The translations under genes and the position numbers were made by a program. A stretch of DNA of 64,000 bases, taken from contig JAKSXM010000129.1 in NCBI GenBank assembly GCA_022575985.1, positions 1,759,501-1,823,500 of the forward strand, in the 5' to 3' direction. Source of the stretch: Anagrus nilaparvatae (taxonomy: Eukaryota > Arthropoda > Insecta > Hymenoptera > Mymaridae). Each line of letters opens with the position of its first letter. Position 1 is the first letter of the stretch. This document shows, piece by piece, positions 24,297 to 36,195 of the stretch. Below the pieces are notes generated by a model that saw nothing but the letters and a program-made list of their open reading frames with translations, was not told the origin of the DNA and ran no database searches.

Positions 24297-25030
24297 TCAT
24301 CTATTTTTAAAATCAAATAAGCTAACTTTATATTTAAAAAAAAAAATTAAATATGGTTCAGCATTCCGCTGTGACCATTGAGTTTTAGTTATTGGCATTT
24401 CATCATTTACTTTTGTCCAATTTCTATTTGAACGAAGTAATGTAAAGTAGTGACCATTTGTAAAGGAATTGCCTACGTGAAATATAGCAGCTTCAACTTT
24501 ATAGTTATTCCCATTGATGATACTTTTGATGTTTGTTGCCCAAGTTCGGGAAAATCATGATGTTTTATTTTATTATAAACCATCTCTCTTACATTATTAT
24601 ATACAACATACACATTTTGTCCATTTTCATCTAAAAATTCTTCAAAAATTGGTAACTGCAAAACTATAATTGAACGAAAATCAGCTTTCACAGTATTAGT
24701 TCTTCCTTTTGAAAAGCAACCATCGATACATTCTGCGTCTAATACGAGTTCTTCTACACCATAATAAGAATCTATAATACTTTGTAATGTGGAAGTATTG
24801 GTTGCTGAGACCGAAAGCATTTACATGGTCTGTGGATTTTCTTGTGGATATAATAGTCCACAATTATTACACTTAGAGTTAATGGTCATTTTAGTTGTTA
24901 TAGAATCATCCAAAATCTTTGAATGTTTTTCAATCTGAATTAAAAATTTTCCTACACACTGTTGTCGAGGAACTGAGAAATCTGAAGTATAAATCTGAAG
25001 TGTAAGAAAGAAATACACAAAGCAGAGCAT
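24297..25030 (-). pseudogene. USP (C19) domain C-terminal half, copy 1
   Basis: Ubiquitin-specific-protease half-domain read on the minus strand. In order: VPRQQCVGKFLIQI, matching the QQDAxEFL box after the catalytic Cys box; TINSKCNNCG and CIDGC, the zinc-finger cysteines; STLQSIIDSYYGVEEL; and, after a one-base frameshift near 24545, NGNNYKVEAAIFHVGNS followed by NGHYFTLLR, the His box with the catalytic His in GHY. A TAA breaks the frame before LSVSATNTS. USPs cleave ubiquitin from proteins; this half lacks the Cys box, which lies at about 28.6 kb on the same strand, separated by the foldback element and a further spacer. The first residues of the open frame come from the end of that inserted element. 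Confidence 0.8.
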
Positions 25031-25148
25031 GGTTGAAAGTTACTAAGGTTTGGTCAACCCAAGAAAAAATTTAAAAAAATTAAAAAATTTACGGCGAAAT
25101 ACTAGAAGGTTGCCTGGCTATAGTATCATGTAGTAGAGGGACCCGTAC

Positions 25149-26342
25149 TGTAACTGCCCCATAAAGGGGATTAACATTAAATAAAATAAAAGCCTAATAT
25201 TCGTAATTTTAAGAGCTTACCAGCCTATTTCGATCTTCCGTACAAGGGATCCTGAGAGCCCTTCGTACTTCAGATACTTAAACTATCCCATCAGGGATTT
25301 GATGAAATCTCGATGATCTCGAAGAGACACCTTAATACATACAAATAAGTATATATAAAGGCTGACCTTAGGACGTGGGTGATATTTTAAATATAAAATA
25401 ACTTTTTTAAGATTATACTTATATTCATTGAATATCCTTGCAAATATACACAGAGGTATACTATTCGCAAGAACGCCGTTGGTCAAGTGTGTCGAGCCAG
25501 TGAAATATACCCTCTTATATACCATTTCCCAGGCACGCACACTTGCACAAAGTTTTACATGCAAAAAGTATTCTAGAACATTCCAGAAACTTCCAATGTA
25601 TCTTAATGGCTTGGAAGTATTTTTTACATTTTTTATAGATTTAAAATTACAAATATTTATTTATTCTTTTTGATTAATTTTTATAATATTTAATAATTTA
25701 ATTTACATATAATTTTATTTAATTAAAGAATACCTTTTATCCCTTAATTAAGGCTTATATTATATCATCTTATCTATTTTATTATAAATTTAATTATTAA
25801 GTATTTTGATAATGATTTATAAGAAATAATTATATTTAATTATTTCTTAAATTTCTAAATTTAGTAAAAAGTCCCTATATCGTTAATTAAGGTATAAAAA
25901 GGGTTTTTTTATATTTTAACTTTATATATTTATAATCTTTAAATTAATCCTAATTTTTATTTACAACTATATACATATTATTTTAAAAACTATTTACAAA
26001 TTATTTACAACCCTTTAGTAAATACAAGTAACCCTTTATAAAAGTTATTTCATTTTTTAATATTATTATATTTATAGTTACTTGTATCCCCGTAAGGTAC
26101 AGCCCTCTGGATTATCATATATTAAATATTAATAAATCCATGACGGCTATTATATACGTCGATATGACATATATACACATATCGTTAAGCGCGCTATATC
26201 GACATGTTATATCATACCGTTTTGATACAGTCATGACTGTTCCTTTATTTTCTTATAAGATTTATACATACACATGCATATTCTATGATTGTATTTAAAT
26301 ATTTAATTTATTTCTTATGACACCTACACCTGGGATGTTACA
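25149..26342 (-). mobile_element. Solo LTR (1,194 bp), copy 1
   Basis: Begins TGTAACTGCCCC and ends CCTGGGATGTTACA, so both ends show TG...CA with TGTWACA inverted tips. It interrupts the left arm of the foldback element; the right arm shows the uninterrupted sequence, and GTAC/ATAC flanks fit a 4-5 bp target duplication with one change. No internal retroviral-type genes or second LTR are next to it, so it is a solo LTR. A minus-strand heat-shock-type promoter at 25514-25593 orients transcription leftward. Downstream is a splice donor, GGCTG|GTAAGC at about 25222, and near 25043 a possible acceptor CCTTAG ahead of ATG 25030. Confidence 0.7.
25514..25593 (-). promoter_or_regulatory. Heat-shock promoter: five-unit HSE and TATA box, copy 1
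   Basis: 25571-25593 reads as five alternating TTC/GAA units with exactly 2-bp spacers (TTC-GAA-TTC-GAA-TTC), a perfect heat shock element for trimeric HSF. On the minus strand a TATA box, TATATAAG, lies at 25521-25514, 49 bp downstream of the HSE, as in insect hsp promoters. Transcription would start near 25490 and run toward the USP half at 25030. It lies inside the solo LTR. Confidence 0.7.
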
Positions 26343-26963
26343 ATACCAGTTAAGGTGAATATTTATAAAAATATTTTTATTTATTTTTTTCTGTTTGGAG
26401 GTTAAGACTAATATCTAGTAAAAACTATATCTAATTAATTTACATACATACTTAAGCGATATATTTATATACATACAAAAGATCTTTTTCCGGGTTTTCA
26501 ATCAAGGAATTTATAGTTTATTTTTTGGTATTCAAATTGTAGGATCTGAAACCCGAAAATCTTCTCTTTCCATGTTTTAAATCGTGGAAATTAATTGCTC
26601 GTTTATTGATAGTATAATTCCTAGATTTAAAACCAGGAATCGTATTATATCTTTTTTATAATTTAGGAAAATGGTCCAGTTACCCACAATATTTATTTAT
26701 TTATTTATTTATTCATTAGAAAGTAAATAAATTAGATATAGTTTTTACTAGATATTAGTCTTAACCTCCAAACAGAAAAAAAGATAATAAAACTATTTTT
26801 ATAAATGTTCACTTTAACTGGTGTGGGTCCCTCTACTACACGATACTATAGCCAGGCAACCTTCTAGTCTTTCGCCGTAAATTTTTTAATTTTTTCAAAT
26901 TTTTTCTTGGGTTGAACAAACCTTAGTACCTTTTAACCATGCTCTGCTTTGTGTATTTCTTTC

Positions 26964-28363
26964 TCGCGCGCGTTTGATAACACGCATTGTTTAATTTAAT
27001 TGTTTATTGATTATTATTGTTCGAAATAAAAAAATTTTTGTTTATAAATAATTTTGAAGTGTTTCTTGATTTTTCCCTCGCTTCAAGTTTTTTTCTACTT
27101 AAAATTCCTTCGATACTTTTTTGGTTTAAAGTTAAAGTTTTGGTTATAGTAAAAATTATCGTAACAAAAATTTGCCTAATTAATATTTCCAATCCAAAAT
27201 TCTTTAAATTAATTTTTTTTATGCCTATGTGTGAAAATAATGTATTAAAAAAATTATATCGAAAAAAGATTTTTAAAAAAGTAAAAACTGATTTAGATTA
27301 GTTGAGATAGAGAGAGAAATTTTTTCAAATTGGGCGGTTTTAAAAATCGGAATAAAAATTAGTTAATAACTTTATAAAATTTGTTAATAACAATAAGGGA
27401 AAATTTTTTTTTATCTTTTTGACTTCGCTTTCCTGACCAAAATAAATATTTGTACCGATATCCAAAAAAAATTATTGAAATTCACGAATTTTTTTTTTTT
27501 AAATATTTAATTAATAAATACCTTATAACCTGCTCTTACATCCGGCAGTTCAATTGAAACATCAGTATCTTTTTTATCAGTATGTTTGTTTATATTTTTC
27601 ACAAGCTTATCTTGAATTGTCTCTGGCAAATTTTCGGATGAAATTAAATTATTATTTGGAATTAATGGTGGCGAATCCTTATTAATACTTTCCAAAAAAA
27701 ATGCGTAAGTGACAGGTTTTTTCCGCAGCAATATTATTTTGATTTGTCGATGAATCATTGATAACAATAGTTTTCTTGTGATACAAAACAGGGATCGATT
27801 TTCAATCCAAATTGTAATCCATTATTTCTTCTGTTGAAAAACTATTCAAGAATAGTTCTTAATAGTATTTAGTCCCTTTTTCTAAAGCACCCTGCCACAA
27901 AATATATAAAAAAAATCTTTAAACGCGTTTTTCTCGAAACTACTTTTTTGCACCGGGTACCCAGGATAAATTAAAACCGCCTAGTCCGACCGACTCCAAA
28001 TTTGGTCCACATACTTACCAAATGTGTAGTTTTTGTGTGAACTAAAATATTGCAAAAATATTATTTTTTTCGATATTTTTTTGCAAAAAACCTAGAAAAA
28101 AAATGACTTTTTTCGAAATTTTTTTAAAAATTTTTACAACTTTTTTTTTTTAGGCCAAAATTAAAAATTTCAGTTCACACGATAACCATACTCATATAAT
28201 TTATAATTCTTTTTTTTATTTTTTTTTAAGTGCTGCCAAACATTTTTTATCTTGGGTACCAGCAGCTCTTTCCGGCGAAAATGCTTTAACTTCAAATAAA
28301 ATTTAAACACATAAAAAATTCTAAAAATTAACTAAAAAAATTTTTTTCACGTTCTTTATTAGT
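26964..28363 (-). other. Spacer in the USP region with a hairpin insert, copy 1
   Basis: 27507-27767 on the minus strand is an open frame with KHTDKKDTDVSIELPDVR, ending at a possible donor (TATAAG|GTATTT). It could be a decayed piece of the polyprotein; I see no USP motif in it. 27880-28300 contains an imperfect foldback with GGGTACCCAGGAT near 27955 and its complement ATCTTGGGTACC near 28249, probably a small insertion. Confidence 0.4.
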
Positions 28364-30100
28364 TCATTTATTTAACCCCAAAAAATTTTTCCATCGTCTC
28401 TTCCCGTTTTCCCGTAAACTAATTTTCCGATTTTGCTTCAAAACCGAGCGCGCGAAGTAGAATCCTACCTTAACAGAATTTTTGAAATCGACTAAATTAA
28501 TTCTTATCTTGAGGATATAAGCATCATATAACTGTTTAATGAAATAAATGTCTGATGCATGAAATTCATACCTAATGCGTGAAAAATAAAACAAAGATTG
28601 TACTAATGAATACACGTATGTAGAAAAATTATCAACATTTTGAAAGTGGTAGAGCTCATAAGTACCAAATGTATCAAATGTATCTTGAGCATCCGTAATT
28701 TTATCAGAAATCGCCCAAACTCTTTCAGTAGTATAAATTTTACTAGTAGCAGGCTTTTCATTTAAGTGTTCTAATGACGGTTTAAATTTTTTCCTTAGTC
28801 GGTTATATTCATTCAATGCATCTACATTAGCTGTTATCTTAGCAGGACTTAAATTAATCAAATGTAAATCTTCCAATTTAGTAACTCAAGACAATGCAAC
28901 ATACGCTTGTCCGGGTTCAAAAATTGAACTGCCAATATCGATGATAGCACTTTCTAAGCTCAGGCCTTGGCATTTATGTATTGTTATTCCATAGCATAAT
29001 AAAAAAGGAAATTGTTTTCTTGTAACATTAATGCCCTTCTCTACTGGAAAAAAGTACTCTTCCCTTATCATGAAAACCTTTGTATTTTCTTTATTCTGTA
29101 CTTCTATTTCAATTTTTTCAATATAATTAGATGCATTTTTTTGGATAGAGCACATAGTTGTAATCGTTCCATTAACAAGTCCAAGCGTTAAATCGATATT
29201 TCTTCTTATCATTACTCGACTTCCAATTTTTATTACAATTTCTTTTGGAGAGCCAGCTGTCTGTTTTTCAGTAAAATCATTTAAATCTTTGTCAATTTTA
29301 TTTTTTAAACTTTAATCAGAACGATAAGCGTCTTCGTCTATAAGTTTTATTTCTTCAGATGGAATTTTATCTAGCATGGCTTTATTTAGAGTTTTACTCA
29401 TAAGAACTGTATGCAGTAGGCAGACGGCGTTACTAGGTAATTTTTTAAAATAAGCACATATCTCTTCAAGTCTGTTTTGTGGATTCATACTTTCAAACTT
29501 TATAAGTCGTTGTTCGAGTACGTTGATGTCTTCCTTCGTTACTACTCCTAAACGTATTCTATGCAATATATCGGAATAAGTTTTATCACCTTGTTGTCTC
29601 ATATTAATTCTTAATTCATCATAACAAAAGCATTCTTTCCAAAGATTATGGGCAAACATGTTCTTCATTTTTTCATTAAATTTTGAGGTATTCAAATCGT
29701 CAAAAATAAAATCAGCTTTAATTGGTCGAAGTTACAATAAATCTCCTAACAATATAATGTTTATTTTTCCAAACCAGCCGTCCTTTTCGTTTGATGTATC
29801 AAAAATTTCTAGTAATCTCTGATTAAAAAAGGCTACGTGATAGTTAGACACCATCGAAATTTCATCGATTATTAACAAATCTGCATTTTTCAAGGCCGTT
29901 CTTATTCGTTTCAAAGTAGCAGAAAGTTCTTTATACTCCTGAAAATTATCTTCTTTATCGACAGATATCATAGAAAATTTATGAAGAGTTAGTCCACGAA
30001 CATTATGAGCAGACAATCCAGTAGGCCCTAGTGTAATGGTGTCTTTCCCTTGTATATCTTTATTGTATTGCACGATTCTTTTAATAATTTCACTCTTTCC
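28364..30100 (-). pseudogene. Helitron helicase C-terminal part plus USP Cys box, copy 1
   Basis: Identical to 36196-37932. It starts, on the minus strand, just after the Walker A motif, so the helicase lacks its nucleotide-binding loop. It keeps LLIIDEISMV (Walker B), ITIHKCQGLSLESAIIDIG and GQAYVALS (helicase motifs V and VI), followed after a TGA by the USP Cys-box region (FQNVDNFSTYVYSLVQSL at about 28600-28650). Stops at 29312 and 29732 are shared with copy 2. The 5' truncation at 30100 is the duplication breakpoint, so this copy cannot make a helicase. Confidence 0.85.
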
Positions 30101-32128
30101 TAAGTTAAGTACTTAAAAACTAAGTTAAGACTTGTTGTTTCCTAATAACAATTTATATTATAACTTTTGGGCCATAAATGCTGTGAGATGAAATTATATG
30201 GCCTAAGCTAAGTAAATTTTTATATCAGCAAAAGTTTACAGTAAACAGATAATTTTTCTTTAACAGCTTTTTCACATTGGGTTCACAGGCTGTACTTGAA
30301 ATATAATTAGCTTATATTATAACAATTTATTATAACTTTTGGGCCATAAATGCTGTGAGATGAAATTATATGGCCTAAACTAAGTGAAATTTAAATTTAA
30401 GTAAAGGTATAAAAAGTTAAATTAAAGTACATTTCAAAATACAGATACTAATTAAATAAATGTTTTTAAACCTTTAATAAATTAAAGTATAATTAAAACT
30501 AATTTAAGTCTTGTTGTTTCCTTATGTGTAAGCGTATGAAAAATGAATTTCAAGGATCAACCGTGTTTAACCGTGGATTTATAAGCATACAATTAATCAA
30601 CCGTGAACAACCGTATGAAAAATGTTTGCTGTGTGTAACCGTATAAAAATTTAATGTATAAATACGGCCGTTAAAAAAAAAGAATTATTAAAAGTGCATA
30701 ATATTGGCGCACTTAGTAGATATATAATTAAACCTGCGAGTCATACGGGTATGTATACGGTAATTTTGTACGGTTACATACGGAAAAGATGAAAAACCGT
30801 GAATTTTATCTGAAGAATGGAACAACCGTGTGGAAACGGTAAGTGTAAATAGACACTGTCTATAATTAAAACTAAGTTAAGGCTTGTTGTTTCCTAATCA
30901 CAATTTATATTATAACTTTTGGGCCATAAATGCTGTGAGATGAAATTAAATGGCCTAAGCTAAGTAAATTTTTATATCAGCAAAAGTTTACAGTAAACAG
31001 ATAATTTTTCTTTAACAGCTTTTTCAAATTGGGTTCACAGGCTGTAATTTAAATATAATTAGCTTATATTATAACAATTAATTATCTTCAGAAACTGCTT
31101 AACTTGCCATTCCCCTATATAACCAGTTAACGGAGTAAATACAAATTGTATCAATAATTATCTATTATAAAAAAGTTTATGGGCCCTATGGAAATCGCCA
31201 TCTTGTTTCAACAGTTTATTAGCTAATGAATTTGCTTGTTTTAAAATTTGAATTTTGAATCTTTATAGTTTATCATAGCCTATATTTATTGTAACCATCT
31301 ATCATTGATATTTCTTTAATGAAGCTAATGGGAAATTATATAAAGATATAGTCTACTTTTTAATTTAGTGTAAAAATAATTAAAATTTTATTTTATAAAC
31401 ATATTAATTAATTTGGAAATTATGTAAGAATATTAAACATACAATAAGAATGACATCTAAAGTAAGAATCTTGTTTATGAAAATGATTTTTCATTATCAA
31501 TCAAAGCTCATTATAAACAAATTAACTTATATGTTCTTTATTAGTTTTATTTTATTTTAAATAATAAAAATATATTAATTAATATGTTCTACGGGAATAT
31601 TAGGCACATACTAAATCAAAAAATTTATATTTTATTTATAATTTAATTATATAAGTATTTGTATATGAGCAAAGAGACAGCAAAGTTAAAAAGAAACTAA
31701 TAAAATGAATGAACGCTTATAAAAAAATTAAAGTATGTTTACATTTAATAATTTTGAATTAAAAATATTTCACAAATGATAATTTATTATTTGTAAAAAT
31801 TGGTTTGTTTATAAAAAATTTTATAAAATAGCATGAAATTTTTGAAATATATATTTCAAATATGAATATAATATCGGCAATGGGATCGTATTTATAGTAT
31901 TAAAAATCCATATATCTTTTAAGAAAAAAATATGAAAACTATAACTCATCATAATATCTACCTTTTAACTTTTCTACCCGTAGAAAGTTTAAAAAATAAA
32001 CAAGTTTTATAATATCACAATATTTATGGCCCAAAAGTTCAAATAAACGTGTTAGGAATTTATATTTTTGTTTAAATAAAATATTTACTTAGCTTAGGCC
32101 ATAAAATTTATTCTCACCTATTTTTCAT

Positions 32129-32862
32129 TCATCTATTTTTAAAATCAAATAAGCTAACTTTATATTTAAAAAAAAAAATTAAATATGGTTCAGCATTCCG
32201 CTGTGACCATTGAGTTTTAGTTATTGGCATTTCATCATTTACTTTTGTCCAATTTCTATTTGAACGAAGTAATGTAAAGTAGTGACCATTTGTAAAGGAA
32301 TTGCCTACGTGAAATATAGCAGCTTCAACTTTATAGTTATTCCCATTGATGATACTTTTGATGTTTGTTGCCCAAGTTCGGGAAAATCATGATGTTTTAT
32401 TTTATTATAAACCATCTCTCTTACATTATTATATACAACATACACATTTTGTCCATTTTCATCTAAAAATTCTTCAAAAATTGGTAACTGCAAAACTATA
32501 ATTGAACGAAAATCAGCTTTCACAGTATTAGTTCTTCCTTTTGAAAAGCAACCATCGATACATTCTGCGTCTAATACGAGTTCTTCTACACCATAATAAG
32601 AATCTATAATACTTTGTAATGTGGAAGTATTGGTTGCTGAGACCGAAAGCATTTACATGGTCTGTGGATTTTCTTGTGGATATAATAGTCCACAATTATT
32701 ACACTTAGAGTTAATGGTCATTTTAGTTGTTATAGAATCATCCAAAATCTTTGAATGTTTTTCAATCTGAATTAAAAATTTTCCTACACACTGTTGTCGA
32801 GGAACTGAGAAATCTGAAGTATAAATCTGAAGTGTAAGAAAGAAATACACAAAGCAGAGCAT
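32129..32862 (-). pseudogene. USP (C19) domain C-terminal half, copy 2
   Basis: Identical to 24297-25030: the QQ-box (RQQCVGKFLIQI), CNNC zinc cysteines, TAA before the LQSI block, one-base frameshift, then the His box NGHYF at about 32280. This copy is contiguous, on the same strand, with the more complete helicase and Rep upstream, so it is the better candidate for the original C-terminus of the Helitron polyprotein. It is broken by the foldback element at 32835-34795. Confidence 0.8.
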
Positions 32863-32980
32863 GGTTGAAAGTTACTAAGGTTTGGTCAACCCAAGAAAAA
32901 ATTTAAAAAAATTAAAAAATTTACGGCGAAATACTAGAAGGTTGCCTGGCTATAGTATCATGTAGTAGAGGGACCCGTAC

Positions 32981-34174
32981 TGTAACTGCCCCATAAAGGG
33001 GATTAACATTAAATAAAATAAAAGCCTAATATTCGTAATTTTAAGAGCTTACCAGCCTATTTCGATCTTCCGTACAAGGGATCCTGAGAGCCCTTCGTAC
33101 TTCAGATACTTAAACTATCCCATCAGGGATTTGATGAAATCTCGATGATCTCGAAGAGACACCTTAATACATACAAATAAGTATATATAAAGGCTGACCT
33201 TAGGACGTGGGTGATATTTTAAATATAAAATAACTTTTTTAAGATTATACTTATATTCATTGAATATCCTTGCAAATATACACAGAGGTATACTATTCGC
33301 AAGAACGCCGTTGGTCAAGTGTGTCGAGCCAGTGAAATATACCCTCTTATATACCATTTCCCAGGCACGCACACTTGCACAAAGTTTTACATGCAAAAAG
33401 TATTCTAGAACATTCCAGAAACTTCCAATGTATCTTAATGGCTTGGAAGTATTTTTTACATTTTTTATAGATTTAAAATTACAAATATTTATTTATTCTT
33501 TTTGATTAATTTTTATAATATTTAATAATTTAATTTACATATAATTTTATTTAATTAAAGAATACCTTTTATCCCTTAATTAAGGCTTATATTATATCAT
33601 CTTATCTATTTTATTATAAATTTAATTATTAAGTATTTTGATAATGATTTATAAGAAATAATTATATTTAATTATTTCTTAAATTTCTAAATTTAGTAAA
33701 AAGTCCCTATATCGTTAATTAAGGTATAAAAAGGGTTTTTTTATATTTTAACTTTATATATTTATAATCTTTAAATTAATCCTAATTTTTATTTACAACT
33801 ATATACATATTATTTTAAAAACTATTTACAAATTATTTACAACCCTTTAGTAAATACAAGTAACCCTTTATAAAAGTTATTTCATTTTTTAATATTATTA
33901 TATTTATAGTTACTTGTATCCCCGTAAGGTACAGCCCTCTGGATTATCATATATTAAATATTAATAAATCCATGACGGCTATTATATACGTCGATATGAC
34001 ATATATACACATATCGTTAAGCGCGCTATATCGACATGTTATATCATACCGTTTTGATACAGTCATGACTGTTCCTTTATTTTCTTATAAGATTTATACA
34101 TACACATGCATATTCTATGATTGTATTTAAATATTTAATTTATTTCTTATGACACCTACACCTGGGATGTTACA
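32981..34174 (-). mobile_element. Solo LTR, copy 2
   Basis: Counterpart of 25149-26342, TGTAACTGCCCC to GGGATGTTACA. It came with the segmental duplication, not by separate transposition, because the flanks are duplicated too. Confidence 0.7.
33346..33425 (-). promoter_or_regulatory. Heat-shock promoter: five-unit HSE and TATA box, copy 2
   Basis: HSE at 33403-33425 and TATATAAG at 33353-33346 on the minus strand, identical to copy 1. Confidence 0.7.
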
Positions 34175-34795
34175 ATACCAGTTAAGGTGAATATTTATAA
34201 AAATATTTTTATTTATTTTTTTCTGTTTGGAGGTTAAGACTAATATCTAGTAAAAACTATATCTAATTAATTTACATACATACTTAAGCGATATATTTAT
34301 ATACATACAAAAGATCTTTTTCCGGGTTTTCAATCAAGGAATTTATAGTTTATTTTTTGGTATTCAAATTGTAGGATCTGAAACCCGAAAATCTTCTCTT
34401 TCCATGTTTTAAATCGTGGAAATTAATTGCTCGTTTATTGATAGTATAATTCCTAGATTTAAAACCAGGAATCGTATTATATCTTTTTTATAATTTAGGA
34501 AAATGGTCCAGTTACCCACAATATTTATTTATTTATTTATTTATTCATTAGAAAGTAAATAAATTAGATATAGTTTTTACTAGATATTAGTCTTAACCTC
34601 CAAACAGAAAAAAAGATAATAAAACTATTTTTATAAATGTTCACTTTAACTGGTGTGGGTCCCTCTACTACACGATACTATAGCCAGGCAACCTTCTAGT
34701 CTTTCGCCGTAAATTTTTTAATTTTTTCAAATTTTTTCTTGGGTTGAACAAACCTTAGTACCTTTTAACCATGCTCTGCTTTGTGTATTTCTTTC

Positions 34796-36195
34796 TCGCG
34801 CGCGTTTGATAACACGCATTGTTTAATTTAATTGTTTATTGATTATTATTGTTCGAAATAAAAAAATTTTTGTTTATAAATAATTTTGAAGTGTTTCTTG
34901 ATTTTTCCCTCGCTTCAAGTTTTTTTCTACTTAAAATTCCTTCGATACTTTTTTGGTTTAAAGTTAAAGTTTTGGTTATAGTAAAAATTATCGTAACAAA
35001 AATTTGCCTAATTAATATTTCCAATCCAAAATTCTTTAAATTAATTTTTTTTATGCCTATGTGTGAAAATAATGTATTAAAAAAATTATATCGAAAAAAG
35101 ATTTTTAAAAAAGTAAAAACTGATTTAGATTAGTTGAGATAGAGAGAGAAATTTTTTCAAATTGGGCGGTTTTAAAAATCGGAATAAAAATTAGTTAATA
35201 ACTTTATAAAATTTGTTAATAACAATAAGGGAAAATTTTTTTTTATCTTTTTGACTTCGCTTTCCTGACCAAAATAAATATTTGTACCGATATCCAAAAA
35301 AAATTATTGAAATTCACGAATTTTTTTTTTTTAAATATTTAATTAATAAATACCTTATAACCTGCTCTTACATCCGGCAGTTCAATTGAAACATCAGTAT
35401 CTTTTTTATCAGTATGTTTGTTTATATTTTTCACAAGCTTATCTTGAATTGTCTCTGGCAAATTTTCGGATGAAATTAAATTATTATTTGGAATTAATGG
35501 TGGCGAATCCTTATTAATACTTTCCAAAAAAAATGCGTAAGTGACAGGTTTTTTCCGCAGCAATATTATTTTGATTTGTCGATGAATCATTGATAACAAT
35601 AGTTTTCTTGTGATACAAAACAGGGATCGATTTTCAATCCAAATTGTAATCCATTATTTCTTCTGTTGAAAAACTATTCAAGAATAGTTCTTAATAGTAT
35701 TTAGTCCCTTTTTCTAAAGCACCCTGCCACAAAATATATAAAAAAAATCTTTAAACGCGTTTTTCTCGAAACTACTTTTTTGCACCGGGTACCCAGGATA
35801 AATTAAAACCGCCTAGTCCGACCGACTCCAAATTTGGTCCACATACTTACCAAATGTGTAGTTTTTGTGTGAACTAAAATATTGCAAAAATATTATTTTT
35901 TTCGATATTTTTTTGCAAAAAACCTAGAAAAAAAATGACTTTTTTCGAAATTTTTTTAAAAATTTTTACAACTTTTTTTTTTTAGGCCAAAATTAAAAAT
36001 TTCAGTTCACACGATAACCATACTCATATAATTTATAATTCTTTTTTTTATTTTTTTTTAAGTGCTGCCAAACATTTTTTATCTTGGGTACCAGCAGCTC
36101 TTTCCGGCGAAAATGCTTTAACTTCAAATAAAATTTAAACACATAAAAAATTCTAAAAATTAACTAAAAAAATTTTTTTCACGTTCTTTATTAGT
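34796..36195 (-). other. Spacer in the USP region, copy 2
   Basis: Same content as 26964-28363, including the 86-codon minus-strand frame at 35339-35599 and the GGGTACC hairpin insert. Confidence 0.4.

Larger units (their letters stand above)
19308..24925. repeat. Large inverted repeat (arms ~1.1-1.2 kb)
   Basis: Left arm about 19308-20405, right arm about 23690-24925 in reverse complement. Shared blocks include the USP fragment, AAAAATAGGTGAGAATAAAT and the TTTAGTATGTGCCTAATATTC / ATATTAGGCACATACTAAA pair. The 3.3 kb between the arms is mostly tandem repeats. The arms have diverged by indels, including a ~165-bp loss on the left, so the inversion is older than the near-identical 8.4-kb duplication. 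Confidence 0.8.
25003..26963. mobile_element. Foldback element interrupted by a solo LTR, copy 1
   Basis: Long inverted repeats start with AGAAAGAAATACACAAAGCA at both ends. The left arm is 25003-25148 plus 26343-26446; the right arm is 26723-26963 (about 240 bp, above 90% alike by eye). Without the LTR the element is about 767 bp, with a ~275-bp centre. No transposase. No clear target duplication, so the family is not assigned. It lies between the Cys-box half and the C-terminal half of the USP domain. Confidence 0.75.
21681..30100. repeat. Tandem segmental duplication, copy 1 (8.4 kb)
   Basis: This 8,420-bp block recurs directly as 30116-37932. Offsets are 8435 bp at the left and 7832 bp after a 606-bp segment (22278-22883) missing from copy 2. 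Every stretch I compared, including all frames, is identical between copies. Copy 1 ends inside the helicase gene at CACTCTTTCC, where copy 2 continues into upstream helicase sequence. Confidence 0.9.
32835..34795. mobile_element. Foldback element interrupted by a solo LTR, copy 2
   Basis: Exact counterpart of 25003-26963 within the tandem duplication; same inverted arms and the same LTR inside. Confidence 0.75.

Noticed and set aside
25283..25673. Small frames over the LTR (both strands)
   Set aside because: They overlap the HSE/TATA promoter region and show no protein signature.
27004..27301. Overlapping open frames on both strands (and again at 34836-35133)
   Set aside because: AT-driven Lys/Phe/Ile-rich frames on both strands; no motif.
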